From: an uncultured Lachnospiraceae bacterium
Lineage (GTDB): Bacteria; Bacillota; Clostridia; Lachnospirales; Lachnospiraceae
NCBI GenBank assembly: GCA_910587105.1
Contig: CAJUMB010000008.1
Span: 24,257-88,256 of the forward strand
DNA length: 64,000 nt
Direction of reading: 5' to 3'
Shown here: piece after piece, positions 43,223-52,317 of the stretch
How the letters are laid out: each line of letters opens with the position of its first letter
How positions within the stretch are numbered: the first letter of the stretch is position 1
Position numbers and translations under genes: made by a program
Notes under the pieces: generated by a model
What the model saw: the letters and a program-made list of their open reading frames with translations, nothing else
Databases searched by the model: none
Told to the model about the DNA's origin: nothing

Positions 43223-44662
43223 ATGGCGAAAGAAAAGAAGTTTGTGGAGGCAATCACTTCTATGGAAGATGATTTTGCCCAGTGGTATACCGATGTGGTA
43301 AAGAAAGCAGGTCTGGTGGGCTATACCAGTGTAAAAGGCTGCATGGTGCTGAAACCGGCAGGGTATGCCATCTGGGAAAATATACAGGCGGAACTGGACC
43401 GGAGATTTAAGGAAACCGGTGTGGAAAATGTGTCCATGCCCATGTTTATTCCAGAGAGTCTCTTACAAAAAGAGAAAGACCATGTGGAGGGATTTGCACC
43501 GGAAGTGGCATGGGTAACCCATGGCGGATTGGAGCAGCTGCAGGAGAGACTGTGCGTCCGGCCCACATCGGAGACGCTGTTCTGTGATTTTTATGCAAAG
43601 GATGTCCAGTCCCACAGAGATCTGCCCAGGCTCTACAATCAGTGGTGTTCTGTTGTGCGGTGGGAGAAGACAACCCGTCCTTTCCTGCGCTCCAGAGAGT
43701 TTTTATGGCAGGAGGGACATACTGCCCATGCCACGGCACAGGAGGCACAGGAGCGGACCATCCAGATGCTTCAGGTTTACGGGGATTTCTGTGAAGAAGT
43801 TCTTGCCATACCAGTGGTCCGGGGACAGAAGACGGATAAAGAGAAGTTTGCAGGCGCGGAAGCTACGTATACCATAGAAGCGTTGATGCATGACGGAAAG
43901 GCACTCCAGTCCGGCACCAGCCATAATTTTGGCGACGGATTTGCAAAGGCATTCGGCATTCAGTACACCAATCCGGAAAACAAACTGGATTATGTGCATC
44001 AGACATCCTGGGGAATGTCTACCAGAATTGTAGGTGCCATTATTATGGTCCACGGGGACAACAGCGGCCTTGTGCTGCCGCCTAAGATTGCGCCAGTCCA
44101 GGTGATGGTGATTCCCATTCAGCAGGCGAAGGCAGGGGTGCTGGATAAGGCACAGGAAATCTGCGGGGTTTTGAGGCAGGCCGGACTGCGTGTGAAAGTA
44201 GATGATACAGATAAGAGCCCGGGATGGAAGTTCTCAGAGCAGGAGATGCGGGGCATTCCTGTGCGCATTGAGTGCGGACCCAGAGATATTGAGGCTGGAC
44301 AGGCAGTCATCGTCCGCAGGGATAATCGGGAAAAGACTACAGCACCCATTGACCAGATTGGGGAATACGTGGAAAAGGTACTGGAGACTATGCAGCAGGA
44401 GATGCTGGAGCGGGCCAGAAAGCACCTGGAGGAACACACGTATGAGGCGTCAGACTATGAGAGCTTCCAGAAGGTTTTCCAGGAAAAATCGGGATTTGTA
44501 AAAGCCATGTGGTGTGGAAATCAGGAATGTGAGGAGAAGATAAAAGAAGATCTTCAGGTTACTTCACGGTGTATTCCTTTTGCCGAAGAACATACAGCTG
44601 ATACTTGTGTCTGCTGCGGCAGGCCGGCAAAGAAAATGGTATATTGGGGGCGGGCATATTAA
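43223..44662 (+). CDS. proS: Prolyl-tRNA synthetase, archaeal/eukaryotic type
   Basis: 479 residues, ATG 43223 after GAGAGGAG. Class II motifs: KPAGYAIWENIQAELDRRF, RPTSETLFCDFYAK, WEKTTRPFLRSREFLWQEGHTAHAT and GTSHNFGDGFAKAFGIQY; anticodon-binding domain and C-terminal Cys zinc site (CGNQECEEKI...CVCCGRPAK). No bacterial-type editing insertion, as in the archaeal-like form common in clostridia. Confidence 0.96.
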   Translation: MAKEKKFVEAITSMEDDFAQWYTDVVKKAGLVGYTSVKGCMVLKPAGYAIWENIQAELDRRFKETGVENVSMPMFIPESLLQKEKDHVEGFAPEVAWVTHGGLEQLQERLCVRPTSETLFCDFYAKDVQSHRDLPRLYNQWCSVVRWEKTTRPFLRSREFLWQEGHTAHATAQEAQERTIQMLQVYGDFCEEVLAIPVVRGQKTDKEKFAGAEATYTIEALMHDGKALQSGTSHNFGDGFAKAFGIQYTNPENKLDYVHQTSWGMSTRIVGAIIMVHGDNSGLVLPPKIAPVQVMVIPIQQAKAGVLDKAQEICGVLRQAGLRVKVDDTDKSPGWKFSEQEMRGIPVRIECGPRDIEAGQAVIVRRDNREKTTAPIDQIGEYVEKVLETMQQEMLERARKHLEEHTYEASDYESFQKVFQEKSGFVKAMWCGNQECEEKIKEDLQVTSRCIPFAEEHTADTCVCCGRPAKKMVYWGRAY

Positions 44663-44663
44663 T

Positions 44664-45869
44664 ATGTATCTGGAACTTCCCCCGAAAGTCAGCCGCATTC
44701 TCACGGTTCTGCAGAGCCATGGGCATGAGGCTTTTGCTGTGGGCGGTTGTGTGCGGGATGCTGTTTTAGGCCGGGTGCCGGATGACTGGGATATTACCAC
44801 TTCTGCCCGTCCACAGGAGGTCAAGAGGCTGTTTTCCCATACAGTGGATACTGGGCTGGCCCACGGAACGGTTACGGTACTGCTGGGCAGAGACGGATAT
44901 GAGGTGACCACGTACCGGATTGACGGAGCGTATGAAGACTGCCGCCACCCCAGTGAAGTGGTGTTCTCCTCAGATTTGGCAGAAGATCTCAGGAGAAGGG
45001 ACTTTACCATCAATGCCATGGCTTATAACCGGGAGCAGGGACTGGTGGATATCTTTGGAGGCATGGAAGACCTGCAGAAGAAACAGATACGCTGTGTGGG
45101 CGCTGCCCGGGAACGGTTTCAGGAAGATGCCCTGCGGATTCTGCGGGCAGTGCGGTTTTCCGCCCAGCTTGGTTTTTCGGTGGAGACAGCCACGAGAGAA
45201 GCACTTCAGGAGCTGGCAGGGAATCTGAAATTTGTGAGCGCAGAGCGGATTCAGACAGAACTGGTGAAGCTTTTGCTTTCCCCCCATCCGGATTTTATCA
45301 TGATGCTGTTTGAGCTGAATATTGACCGGGTTATACTGCCGGAAATCAGGGAGAAGGAGGCCAAGAAAGGACCTTTGGAGGAGATTGCGTGGAGTCTGTG
45401 CCAGGTACCTGCGGACAGATTTCTGCGGCTGGCTCTTTTTCTGCGGACGCTGGGAGAGCAGCAGGCATATCAAGTGCTGCGGCGCCTAAAGTTTGATAAT
45501 CATACAACAGGAATCGTGCGCCGGCTTATCCGCTGGTACGGCTGCGAGCTGGAGGCAGAACCGGCAGCAGTGCGCAGAGCAGCGGCCGGGATTGGCAGCC
45601 AGCTGTTCCCCATGGTGCTGCAGCTTCAGGAAACATACCGGGATGTATCAAAAGTGCAGGACGTCTGGAAAGAAATTGTCAGGGAGGAACACTGTATTTC
45701 CCTAAAGACCCTCCAGATTTCCGGCAGAGATCTGATTGGTCTGGGAATGAAGCCGGGACAGGCAGTAGGAGAGATGCTGGATACATTGTTTCAGGATGTG
45801 CTGGAGAATCCCCAACATAATACAAAAGAATATTTGATGAAATGTGCTGATGAAATATTAAGAAAATAG
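44664..45869 (+). CDS. cca: CCA tRNA nucleotidyltransferase
   Basis: 401 residues. ATG 44664 comes 1 base after the proS stop. Head domain motifs: VGGCVRDAVLGRVPDDWDITTSA (cut; Gly-Gly plus DxD), RRDFTINAMAYN, and neck QEDALRILRAVRFSAQLGF. It adds or repairs the 3' CCA of tRNAs; the tRNA-Ser here lacks an encoded CCA. The length fits enzymes without an HD domain. Confidence 0.93.
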   Translation: MYLELPPKVSRILTVLQSHGHEAFAVGGCVRDAVLGRVPDDWDITTSARPQEVKRLFSHTVDTGLAHGTVTVLLGRDGYEVTTYRIDGAYEDCRHPSEVVFSSDLAEDLRRRDFTINAMAYNREQGLVDIFGGMEDLQKKQIRCVGAARERFQEDALRILRAVRFSAQLGFSVETATREALQELAGNLKFVSAERIQTELVKLLLSPHPDFIMMLFELNIDRVILPEIREKEAKKGPLEEIAWSLCQVPADRFLRLALFLRTLGEQQAYQVLRRLKFDNHTTGIVRRLIRWYGCELEAEPAAVRRAAAGIGSQLFPMVLQLQETYRDVSKVQDVWKEIVREEHCISLKTLQISGRDLIGLGMKPGQAVGEMLDTLFQDVLENPQHNTKEYLMKCADEILRK

Positions 45870-45913
45870 ATGCAGTGACATTTTCATTTTATCCCCCTCA
45901 TAGAATAGAAAGT

Positions 45914-46930
45914 ATGAAATTACGAGACTACGGAAACTACAGGAAAGTGAGGGGGATATTATTGTATGACCGGGGTTTAAGTGTGCTGGAACAGTATGGC
46001 CTGGGAGCAAAATCATCTTACCGGGGAAGAGGGGCGCTGCTGTGCCAGACACAGATAGGATTGGTGCTTATCAAGGAATTTACAGGGTCAGATAAAAAAC
46101 TGAAGAAACAGCAGGAATTGCTGCTCCAGCTGGAAAATGGATGCCAGTATCCAGTGGATCAGATTCTGGCCACTCAGGAGGGAAAACTGGTCAGCACAGA
46201 TAAAGACGGGATATCTTATGTGGTGCGCAGATGGTATGAAGGGCGGGAGTGCGATACCAGGTCAAAGGAAGATATTTTAAATGGAGCTGCCGTGTTAGGC
46301 ACCATACATAAATATATGCATATGCAGCCGGAAAAGGATTATTTTCAGGTTTCGCTGGCAGAAGAATATGAAAGGCATAACCGGGAACTGCGTAAAATCC
46401 GGAAATTCATACGGACAAAAAGAAGACAGAATTCTTTCGAACAGTATTTCCTGGAAAGCGTTCAGTGGTTTCTGGAACGGGGAGAAGAGGCACTGGACCG
46501 GCTCCAGTCCACAGGATATGAGAACCTGCGCTGTCAGGCCCTGGAGAGGGGGGAAGTCTGCCACGGGGAATACAATCAGCATAACATATTGATTGGCAGA
46601 AGCCAGACGGCAGTGACAAACTTCGATAAATTCCGTTATGATACCCAGGTGGCAGATTTATACTGTTTTATGCGGAAAATTCTGGAGAAAAATGACTGGG
46701 ACCAGAGGCTGGCCCATGAAATGATCTCCAGTTATGACCAGGCACGGGGTCTGTCAGCAGCAGGGTATGAGAATTTGAAAATCCGATTCCTGTATCCCGA
46801 AAAATACTGGAAGCTGGCGAACCATTATTATAATCACAATAAAGCGTGGATTTCAGAGAAAACCATCGAGAAAATAATTAAGCTGATAAATTGTAAAAAT
46901 GCTTGGCATGACTTGGGAAACGGGTTATAA
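45914..46930 (+). CDS. CotS-like spore coat kinase-fold protein
   Basis: 338 residues from ATG 45914. Aminoglycoside phosphotransferase/CotS fold: the catalytic-loop equivalent is CHGEYNQHNIL (HGDxxxxN in active kinases, Asp to Glu here), metal-loop equivalent NFDKFRYDTQVADLYCFM. No ribosome site of strength is seen; TATCCCCCTCA (45890-45900) pairs with TGAGGGGGATA (45948-45958), enclosing the start. CATAGAATA just upstream resembles a SigE/SigK -10. Likely a spore coat or morphogenetic protein. Confidence 0.75.
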   Translation: MKLRDYGNYRKVRGILLYDRGLSVLEQYGLGAKSSYRGRGALLCQTQIGLVLIKEFTGSDKKLKKQQELLLQLENGCQYPVDQILATQEGKLVSTDKDGISYVVRRWYEGRECDTRSKEDILNGAAVLGTIHKYMHMQPEKDYFQVSLAEEYERHNRELRKIRKFIRTKRRQNSFEQYFLESVQWFLERGEEALDRLQSTGYENLRCQALERGEVCHGEYNQHNILIGRSQTAVTNFDKFRYDTQVADLYCFMRKILEKNDWDQRLAHEMISSYDQARGLSAAGYENLKIRFLYPEKYWKLANHYYNHNKAWISEKTIEKIIKLINCKNAWHDLGNGL

Positions 46931-46931
46931 T
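46903..46931 (+). promoter_or_regulatory. SigA promoter of the phosphosugar mutase gene
   Basis: TTGGCA (46903-46908), 17-bp spacer, TATAAT (46926-46931), overlapping the end of the CotS-like gene. Confidence 0.75.
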
Positions 46932-46964
46932 GAGGAGAAAGAGTGAAAGATACGGAGGTGTAGT

Positions 46965-48671
46965 ATGGACTACAAAACAGTATACAGGAAATGGCTTGAA
47001 GATCCTTATTTTGATGCAGAAACAAAGGCGGAGCTGAAAGCAGTTGAGAACGATGAAAAGGAAATTAAGGAGCGGTTTTATAAGGAGCTGGAATTCGGAA
47101 CGGCCGGTCTCAGGGGGATTATCGGCGCGGGAACAAACCGGATGAATATCTATGTGGTGCGGAAAACCACCCAGGGACTGGCAAATTATATCAAGCTGGT
47201 GGGAAAGGAAGACAAAGGCGTGGCAGTGGCCTATGATTCCCGGAATATGTCTCCGGAATTTGCCAGGGAAGCGGCTCTGTGCCTGGCGGCAAATGGAATC
47301 AAGGCTTATATTTTTGAGTCTCTGAGGCCTACGCCGGAGCTTTCCTTCGCCCTTCGTCATCTGGGCTGTGCGGCAGGCATTAATATTACAGCCAGCCACA
47401 ATCCGCCGGAGTATAATGGATATAAAGTGTACTGGGAAGACGGTGCCCAGATTACGCCTCCCCATGACAGCGGTATTATGGATGAAGTCCAGAAAGTGAC
47501 AGACTATGACCAGGTTTTCACCATGGACGAAGAGGCGGCCATTGCCCAGGGAAAATATCAGGTTATTGGCAGAGAAGTGGACGATGCATATATGGAGGAA
47601 TTGAAAAAACAGGTACTTCATATGGATGCTGTTGAAGCGGAAGGCCGGAATTTGAAAATTGTGTATACGCCTCTTCACGGAACTGGAAATCTGCCGGCCC
47701 GCCGTATATTGAAAGAACTGGGATTTGAAAATGTCTATGTGGTTCCGGAACAGGAACTGCCAGACGGCAATTTCCCAACAGTCAGCTACCCCAATCCGGA
47801 GGCAGATGAAGCCTTCACATTGGGGCTGGAACTGGCAGAAAAGGTGGACGCTGACCTGGTGCTGGCCACTGACCCGGACGCAGACCGTCTGGGAGTGCGG
47901 GTGAAAGACAAAGACGGTGTATACCACACATTGACCGGAAATATGTCCGGATGTCTGCTGGCGGATTATGAGATCGGCCAGCGCAAAGAGCTGAAAGGAC
48001 TGCCTGAGGACGGTGTCCTGATAAAAACCATCGTGACCACCAATCTGGCCAATGCCATTGCCCGGGGATATGGCATTCAGCTGATTGAAGTGCTCACCGG
48101 GTTCAAGTTCATCGGCCAGCAGATTCTGGGATTCGAACAGGGGAAAAAGGGCGAGTATCTCTTTGGATTTGAAGAGAGCTATGGCTGCCTCATCGGTACG
48201 TATGCCAGAGACAAAGACGCCATTGTGGCAGTGATGGCCCTGTGCGAGGCAGCGGCTTATTACAAAACCAAGGGGAAGACATTATGGGATGCCATGGTTG
48301 ACCTGTATGAGAAATATGGATATTATAAAGATGATATCCAGTCCATTACCCTCAAGGGAATCGAGGGCCTGGAGAAAATCCAGAACATCATGAATCTGCT
48401 CCGCAAAGAGGCTCCCAAGGAAATCGGCGGGTATCAGGTGATGGTAGCCAGAGACTACCAGAAAGGTACCGGAGGACTTCCCAAGTCCAATGTGCTGTAT
48501 TATGAGCTGACAGACGACGCATGGGTATGTGTCCGTCCGTCCGGCACAGAGCCTAAAGTGAAGTTCTATTATGGAATTAAAGGGAGCTCTCTGGAAGATG
48601 CAGAGGAAAAATCGTCCAAACTGGGACAGGCAGTGCTGGCCATGGTAGATGAAATGATGGAAAAGATTTAA
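46965..48671 (+). CDS. Alpha-phosphoglucomutase/phosphomannomutase
   Basis: 568 residues. Phosphoserine loop GINITASHNPPEYNGYKVY, metal loop ATDPDADRLG, sugar loop GFEESYGCLIG and phosphate-binding RPSGTEPKVKFYY. The long Firmicutes form (PgcA-like) that interconverts glucose 6- and 1-phosphate for cell-wall sugar and glycogen metabolism. ACGGAGGTG precedes the ATG. Confidence 0.94.
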   Translation: MDYKTVYRKWLEDPYFDAETKAELKAVENDEKEIKERFYKELEFGTAGLRGIIGAGTNRMNIYVVRKTTQGLANYIKLVGKEDKGVAVAYDSRNMSPEFAREAALCLAANGIKAYIFESLRPTPELSFALRHLGCAAGINITASHNPPEYNGYKVYWEDGAQITPPHDSGIMDEVQKVTDYDQVFTMDEEAAIAQGKYQVIGREVDDAYMEELKKQVLHMDAVEAEGRNLKIVYTPLHGTGNLPARRILKELGFENVYVVPEQELPDGNFPTVSYPNPEADEAFTLGLELAEKVDADLVLATDPDADRLGVRVKDKDGVYHTLTGNMSGCLLADYEIGQRKELKGLPEDGVLIKTIVTTNLANAIARGYGIQLIEVLTGFKFIGQQILGFEQGKKGEYLFGFEESYGCLIGTYARDKDAIVAVMALCEAAAYYKTKGKTLWDAMVDLYEKYGYYKDDIQSITLKGIEGLEKIQNIMNLLRKEAPKEIGGYQVMVARDYQKGTGGLPKSNVLYYELTDDAWVCVRPSGTEPKVKFYYGIKGSSLEDAEEKSSKLGQAVLAMVDEMMEKI

Positions 48672-48705
48672 TGAGCCTGGGAATCCGATTCTTCTTGGAA
48701 ACTCC

Positions 48706-48734
48706 TTGACAAAACAGGTGAAACAGTATATATA
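48706..48734 (+). promoter_or_regulatory. SigA promoter of the HU gene
   Basis: TTGACA (48706-48711), 17-bp spacer, TATATA (48729-48734). Leader of about 90 nt. Confidence 0.75.
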
Positions 48735-48832
48735 TATTTGAGAAGGAAGGTTCTGGTATAGAACAGGCTGAAAATAAACCCCTGATGCTTGTCAGGTATG
48801 CTTTAGAGGATTGACATTTAGGAGGAAATAAT

Positions 48833-49108
48833 ATGAACAAAACAGAATTAGTGGCTGCAATGGCAAAAGAAACGAATCTTGCAAAGAAAGATGTAGAGGC
48901 AGTGTTAAAGTCTTTTATTGATGTGGTTTCTGAGGAGTTGAAAAATGACGGAAAAGTTCAGCTGGTAGGCTTTGGCACTTTTGAAGTGACCCAGAGAATG
49001 GCACGCGAGGGACGGAATCCACAGACAGGCGAGACAATGATGATTGAAGCATCAAAAGCACCCAAGTTTAAAGCAGGAAAGGCATTGAAGGATATTGTCA
49101 ACAGTTAA
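48833..49108 (+). CDS. HU family DNA-binding protein
   Basis: 91 residues, complete HU: MNKTELVAAMAKE, GKVQLVGFGTFEV, ARNPQTGE variant (GRNPQTGETMMIEASKAPKF). Histone-like protein that bends and compacts DNA. AGGAGGAAATAAT precedes the start. Its position ahead of rqcP-yabP-yabQ is common in clostridia. Confidence 0.96.
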   Translation: MNKTELVAAMAKETNLAKKDVEAVLKSFIDVVSEELKNDGKVQLVGFGTFEVTQRMAREGRNPQTGETMMIEASKAPKFKAGKALKDIVNS

Positions 49109-49150
49109 ACGAGATCATTTCGTATTGTAGCGATAAATTTTGTGTTCATT

Positions 49151-49180
49151 CAGGGGGAACGTGCGCGTTCCCCCTGTTGA
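49151..49180 (+). terminator. Terminator after the HU gene
   Basis: CAGGGGGAAC (49151-49160) pairs with GTTCCCCCTG (49167-49176), followed by a T-rich stretch. Confidence 0.7.
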
Positions 49181-49200
49181 TTATATTTTGGAGAGAAGCT

Positions 49201-49440
49201 ATGAGATTAGATAAATTTTTGAAAGTCTCCCGTCTGATCAAACGCAGAACGGTAGCCAATGAAGCCTGCGACGCAGGGAGAGTGCTGGTAAATGATAAAA
49301 CGGCCAAAGCCTCTGCAAATATAAAGCCCGGCGATATCATCGAAATCCAGTTTGGTTCCCGCCAGACAAAAGTGGAAGTGCTGGAAGTGAAAGAGACTGT
49401 GAAAAAAGAAGATGCCGAGAACATGTTCCGTTACCTTTAA
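49201..49440 (+). CDS. rqcP: RqcP, S4-domain ribosome quality-control factor
   Basis: 79 residues, a minimal S4 domain: MRLDKFLKVSRLIKRRTVANEACDAGRVLVND. In Bacillus this protein (YabO/RqcP) works with RqcH to add alanine tails on stalled peptides. First gene of the yabO-yabP-yabQ-divIC string. Confidence 0.9.
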   Translation: MRLDKFLKVSRLIKRRTVANEACDAGRVLVNDKTAKASANIKPGDIIEIQFGSRQTKVEVLEVKETVKKEDAENMFRYL

Positions 49441-49552
49441 TGATTGAGCAGGCTTTCGGAAAGGAGCAGATTTCCATTCCCTGAAATCCCAAACATATTT
49501 TCCGGCACATGTTCATAGATTTAGAGAAAGAGACGAAGTGCGGAGGAATGGC

Positions 49553-49840
49553 TTGGAGGAAAAACAGACGCCGAAATCCCATAAACTTTCTTTTACCAAC
49601 CGCAGACAGGGCATGATTACAGGTGTTCTGGATGTGTTGTCATTTGATGAAAAACTGGTTGTACTCCAGTCCCAGTGCGGTGTACTCACGTTAAAAGGGG
49701 AGGAAATGCATGTGAAACAGCTGGATCTGGAAAAGGGTGAGCTGGAACTGACGGGAAAAGTAGATCAGGTTATTTATACACAGGACGGCCCAGGCAGCCG
49801 TAAGAAGAGCGGAAACGTGCTGAAGCGTTTATTTCAGTAG
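49553..49840 (+). CDS. yabP: Sporulation protein YabP
   Basis: 95 residues from a TTG at 49553, 6 bases after GGAGG; the in-frame GTG at 49538 overlaps that site. HKLSFTNRRQGMITGVLDVLSFD and LTLKGEEMHVKQLDLEKGELELTG are the YabP pattern. Needed with YabQ for spore cortex formation in Bacillus. Confidence 0.88.
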   Translation: MEEKQTPKSHKLSFTNRRQGMITGVLDVLSFDEKLVVLQSQCGVLTLKGEEMHVKQLDLEKGELELTGKVDQVIYTQDGPGSRKKSGNVLKRLFQ

Positions 49841-49843
49841 CTT

Positions 49844-50335
49844 ATGAGTACATATATGAACCATGAGCTGCTTTTCTTTTTCCAGTCTGTGCTGTGGGGG
49901 GCATTGCTGCTGTTTTTCTATGACGTGCTGCGCATTGGCCGGAGATTATTCCCGAGGGAGGCCGTTTATGTCAGTATGGAGGATCTGGCTTACTGGTCCC
50001 TGGCCGGGGTGTTTTTGTTTGGGAGGATGTACCAGGCAAATGAGGGAAAAATACGCGGCTATGCAATCGCTGCGGTAATTCTGGGTATGGTGTTCTACTC
50101 CCGCACCATAAGTGGAAAATTTGTGTCGGTTACAGTAAAAATTTTGAGAATACCGCTGAAGTTTCTAATTTCCATAGAAAAAAGGTTGCTATTTGCTGTT
50201 AGACATTGTAAAATTCTAATATTAAAAAAACTGCGCAAGGGGAAGAGAAGAATGAATCTAAGGGGAAGATTTACGAAAAGAAGGGGAAAAATATTTGAGA
50301 AGAAAAGCGGAGATAAGACGCAGAAGGCAGAATAA
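49844..50335 (+). CDS. yabQ: Spore cortex biosynthesis protein YabQ
   Basis: 163 residues, 3 bases after yabP. Four membrane helices in the first 110 residues (HELLFFFQSVLWGALLLFFYD; EDLAYWSLAGVFLFGRMY), then a basic tail. Expected in the outer forespore membrane. The 3' end overlaps divIC by about 40 bases. Confidence 0.88.
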   Translation: MSTYMNHELLFFFQSVLWGALLLFFYDVLRIGRRLFPREAVYVSMEDLAYWSLAGVFLFGRMYQANEGKIRGYAIAAVILGMVFYSRTISGKFVSVTVKILRIPLKFLISIEKRLLFAVRHCKILILKKLRKGKRRMNLRGRFTKRRGKIFEKKSGDKTQKAE

Positions 50336-50606
50336 AGCGGCTATGCTTTGTATCAGCCTGGTAGTTGTTCTTCTGCTGGGGATTCTGTTGTGGCAGGGGG
50401 AACGGCTGAAAAGAGAACTGGCCGGTTACCAGGAGCAGGAGAGAATTTTTACAGAGAAAATTGCAGATGAAGAAGCCAGAACCAAGGAGATTGACAGGCA
50501 GAAAGAATATATGCAGACAGACGAGTTTATAGAAGAAACAGCCCGTGACCGTCTGGGGCTGGTGAAAGACAATGAAGTTGTGTTCAAAGAAGAACAAGGC
50601 GAATAA
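50295..50606 (+). CDS. Septum formation protein DivIC/FtsB
   Basis: 103 residues, TTG start inside the yabQ tail. Basic N terminus, one membrane helix (MLCISLVVVLLLGILLWQ), a leucine-zipper coiled coil (LKRELAGYQEQERIFTEKI) and the ending ETARDRLGLVKDNEVVF typical of DivIC/FtsB. Part of the FtsL-DivIB-DivIC complex of the division septum. Confidence 0.87.
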   Translation: MRRKAEIRRRRQNKAAMLCISLVVVLLLGILLWQGERLKRELAGYQEQERIFTEKIADEEARTKEIDRQKEYMQTDEFIEETARDRLGLVKDNEVVFKEEQGE

Positions 50607-50657
50607 TGAATAATTCCTCAGATTATGTCTGGAAATTTTTTGCGGTATTTGGCATTG

Positions 50658-50691
50658 TTTGACAAAGATTTTAACGAAAATCCTCTATAAT
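50658..50691 (+). promoter_or_regulatory. Spo0A-type spoIIE promoter, 21-bp spacing
   Basis: TTGACA (50659-50664) and TATAAT (50686-50691) are separated by 21 bp. TTTGACAAA (50658-50666) is, on the minus strand, TTTGTCAAA, a Spo0A box (TTTGTCRAA). TTTAACGAAAA (50670-50680) matches TTTGTCGAAAA at 9 of 11 positions. In B. subtilis the SigA-dependent spoIIE promoter also has 21 bp and needs phosphorylated Spo0A. Confidence 0.75.
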
Positions 50692-50768
50692 TCCCTGTTA
50701 AAAGAGAGATTTAGGAACTGCTAAAATTAATTCTTTAACAGTTCCTTAACGGGGAAAGGGGACAAAGA

Positions 50769-52256
50769 ATGCATGTATGGATTGCTGCCATGCTGGTGAT
50801 CAGTATTCTGCTGATTATGAGGGATATGGCGAAAAATATTTTATCTTTGCGGCAGAAACAAGACGAGCTGCCTGCTGGGCAGATTTTGGGCCAGCCCCAG
50901 AAAGAGCGCGTGGAGAAATACGCGCAGGCATTTCAAAAACTGGCAGATACTTTTTACGGAATGCCCTACAGAAAAGATTACCTGTCCAACGAACAGGCAG
51001 AAGATGTGGTCTGGCAGGCATACGGACAAGTCTGCGGGAACTGCCATCAGAGACAAGAGTGCTGGGAAGGCGAGGAGCGTCTGCGGCTGGGTGAGAAGCT
51101 GGTTCGCTCGCTGGAAGGCGGCAAAGAGGAACAGCGCAGGGAGCTGGCAAAACAGTTGAAAAGCCAATGCGTGCACTCCTACCAGTTTTCAGAGGAGCTG
51201 ACCCATTTTTTCCACCGGGAACGTGAAAAGCTGGTGTGGGATAACCGGATGATAGAGAACCGTATGGCGGCAGCCCAGCAGTACAGCGAAATATCCGGGA
51301 TTTTGAATCAGGCGGCCCGTGAATTATCGGAGATCACGCAGCCTTCCAGGGAGTTTACCAGTGAGCTGAGATATGTTTTGAAGAAAAAAGGGATACTGTT
51401 AAAGGCTGTCTGGACCATTGAGCGGCAGGGCAGCAGAAAACAGGCATATCTCACCCTGCAGGCAAAGAACGGACAGTGTGTGTCGACTCTGGAAATTGCA
51501 GAAGTTTTGTCAGAACTTCTGGAGACACCCATGGCACCGGTAAACTCCAGCCGGTGTACCATCAATGGAGAGTGCCGTACCGTACATTTTACAGAAAAGA
51601 CGGCATTCCAGGTCCTTCATGGGGTGGCAAAAGTGCCCAAGGAGAAGGAAAGGGTATCTGGCGACAGTTATGTATGCTGTCAGGAAGAAGAGGGAAGATT
51701 TGTCCTGGGCATGTCTGACGGCATGGGCTCCGGCATAGACGCTGCCAAAGAAAGCGGGATGGTAGTGGAACTGCTGGAGCAGTTTCTGGAGTCCGGTTTT
51801 ACAGATGAGACAGCGGCAAAATTAGTGAACAGTGCACTGGTGTTAAAGCGCAAAGATGATATGTTTTCCACTGTAGATTTGTGTACCATTGATTTGTATA
51901 CAGGTATGTGCAGATTTTTAAAAGCCGGGGCAGCCACCACATTCATTAAAAGGGATCAATGGGTGGAGGCCATCAGTTCCACCAGCATGGCGCTGGGTAT
52001 GGTGGATCAGGTTGATTTTGAGACAGCTTCCAGGAAATTATATCATGGGGATTTTCTCATTATGGTAACCGATGGTGTGCTGGATGCACTGCCCCTGGAA
52101 AAAGAAGAAGAGACCATGAAAGAAATTATTCTGCAGGTACATAGCCAGGCGCCCAGAGAGCTGGGAAGAAATATTCTGGAAAGGGTTTTGGCTTACAGTG
52201 ATTATAAAGTCAGGGATGATATGACTGTGCTGGCAGCAGGTATCTGGAAAAAATAG
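50769..52256 (+). CDS. spoIIE: SpoIIE-type PP2C phosphatase lacking the multi-span membrane domain
   Basis: 495 residues against about 827 for B. subtilis SpoIIE. One N-terminal helix (MHVWIAAMLVISILLIM) replaces the ten-span region I. Region II holds a Cys cluster (CGNCHQRQECW). The PP2C domain is complete: GDSYVCC (about 297), SDGMGSGIDA (about 316), VTDGVLDAL (about 438), DDMTVLAAG (about 484), plus TSMALGM. It dephosphorylates SpoIIAA to release SigF in the forespore. The 160 bases upstream leave no room for a lost membrane domain. Confidence 0.88.
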   Translation: MHVWIAAMLVISILLIMRDMAKNILSLRQKQDELPAGQILGQPQKERVEKYAQAFQKLADTFYGMPYRKDYLSNEQAEDVVWQAYGQVCGNCHQRQECWEGEERLRLGEKLVRSLEGGKEEQRRELAKQLKSQCVHSYQFSEELTHFFHREREKLVWDNRMIENRMAAAQQYSEISGILNQAARELSEITQPSREFTSELRYVLKKKGILLKAVWTIERQGSRKQAYLTLQAKNGQCVSTLEIAEVLSELLETPMAPVNSSRCTINGECRTVHFTEKTAFQVLHGVAKVPKEKERVSGDSYVCCQEEEGRFVLGMSDGMGSGIDAAKESGMVVELLEQFLESGFTDETAAKLVNSALVLKRKDDMFSTVDLCTIDLYTGMCRFLKAGAATTFIKRDQWVEAISSTSMALGMVDQVDFETASRKLYHGDFLIMVTDGVLDALPLEKEEETMKEIILQVHSQAPRELGRNILERVLAYSDYKVRDDMTVLAAGIWKK

Positions 52257-52317
52257 TGCAATCGCAGCTGTGAAGGTACAAAGCAGTTACGTACAGTCCA
52301 CTGACAGGAGATACAAG

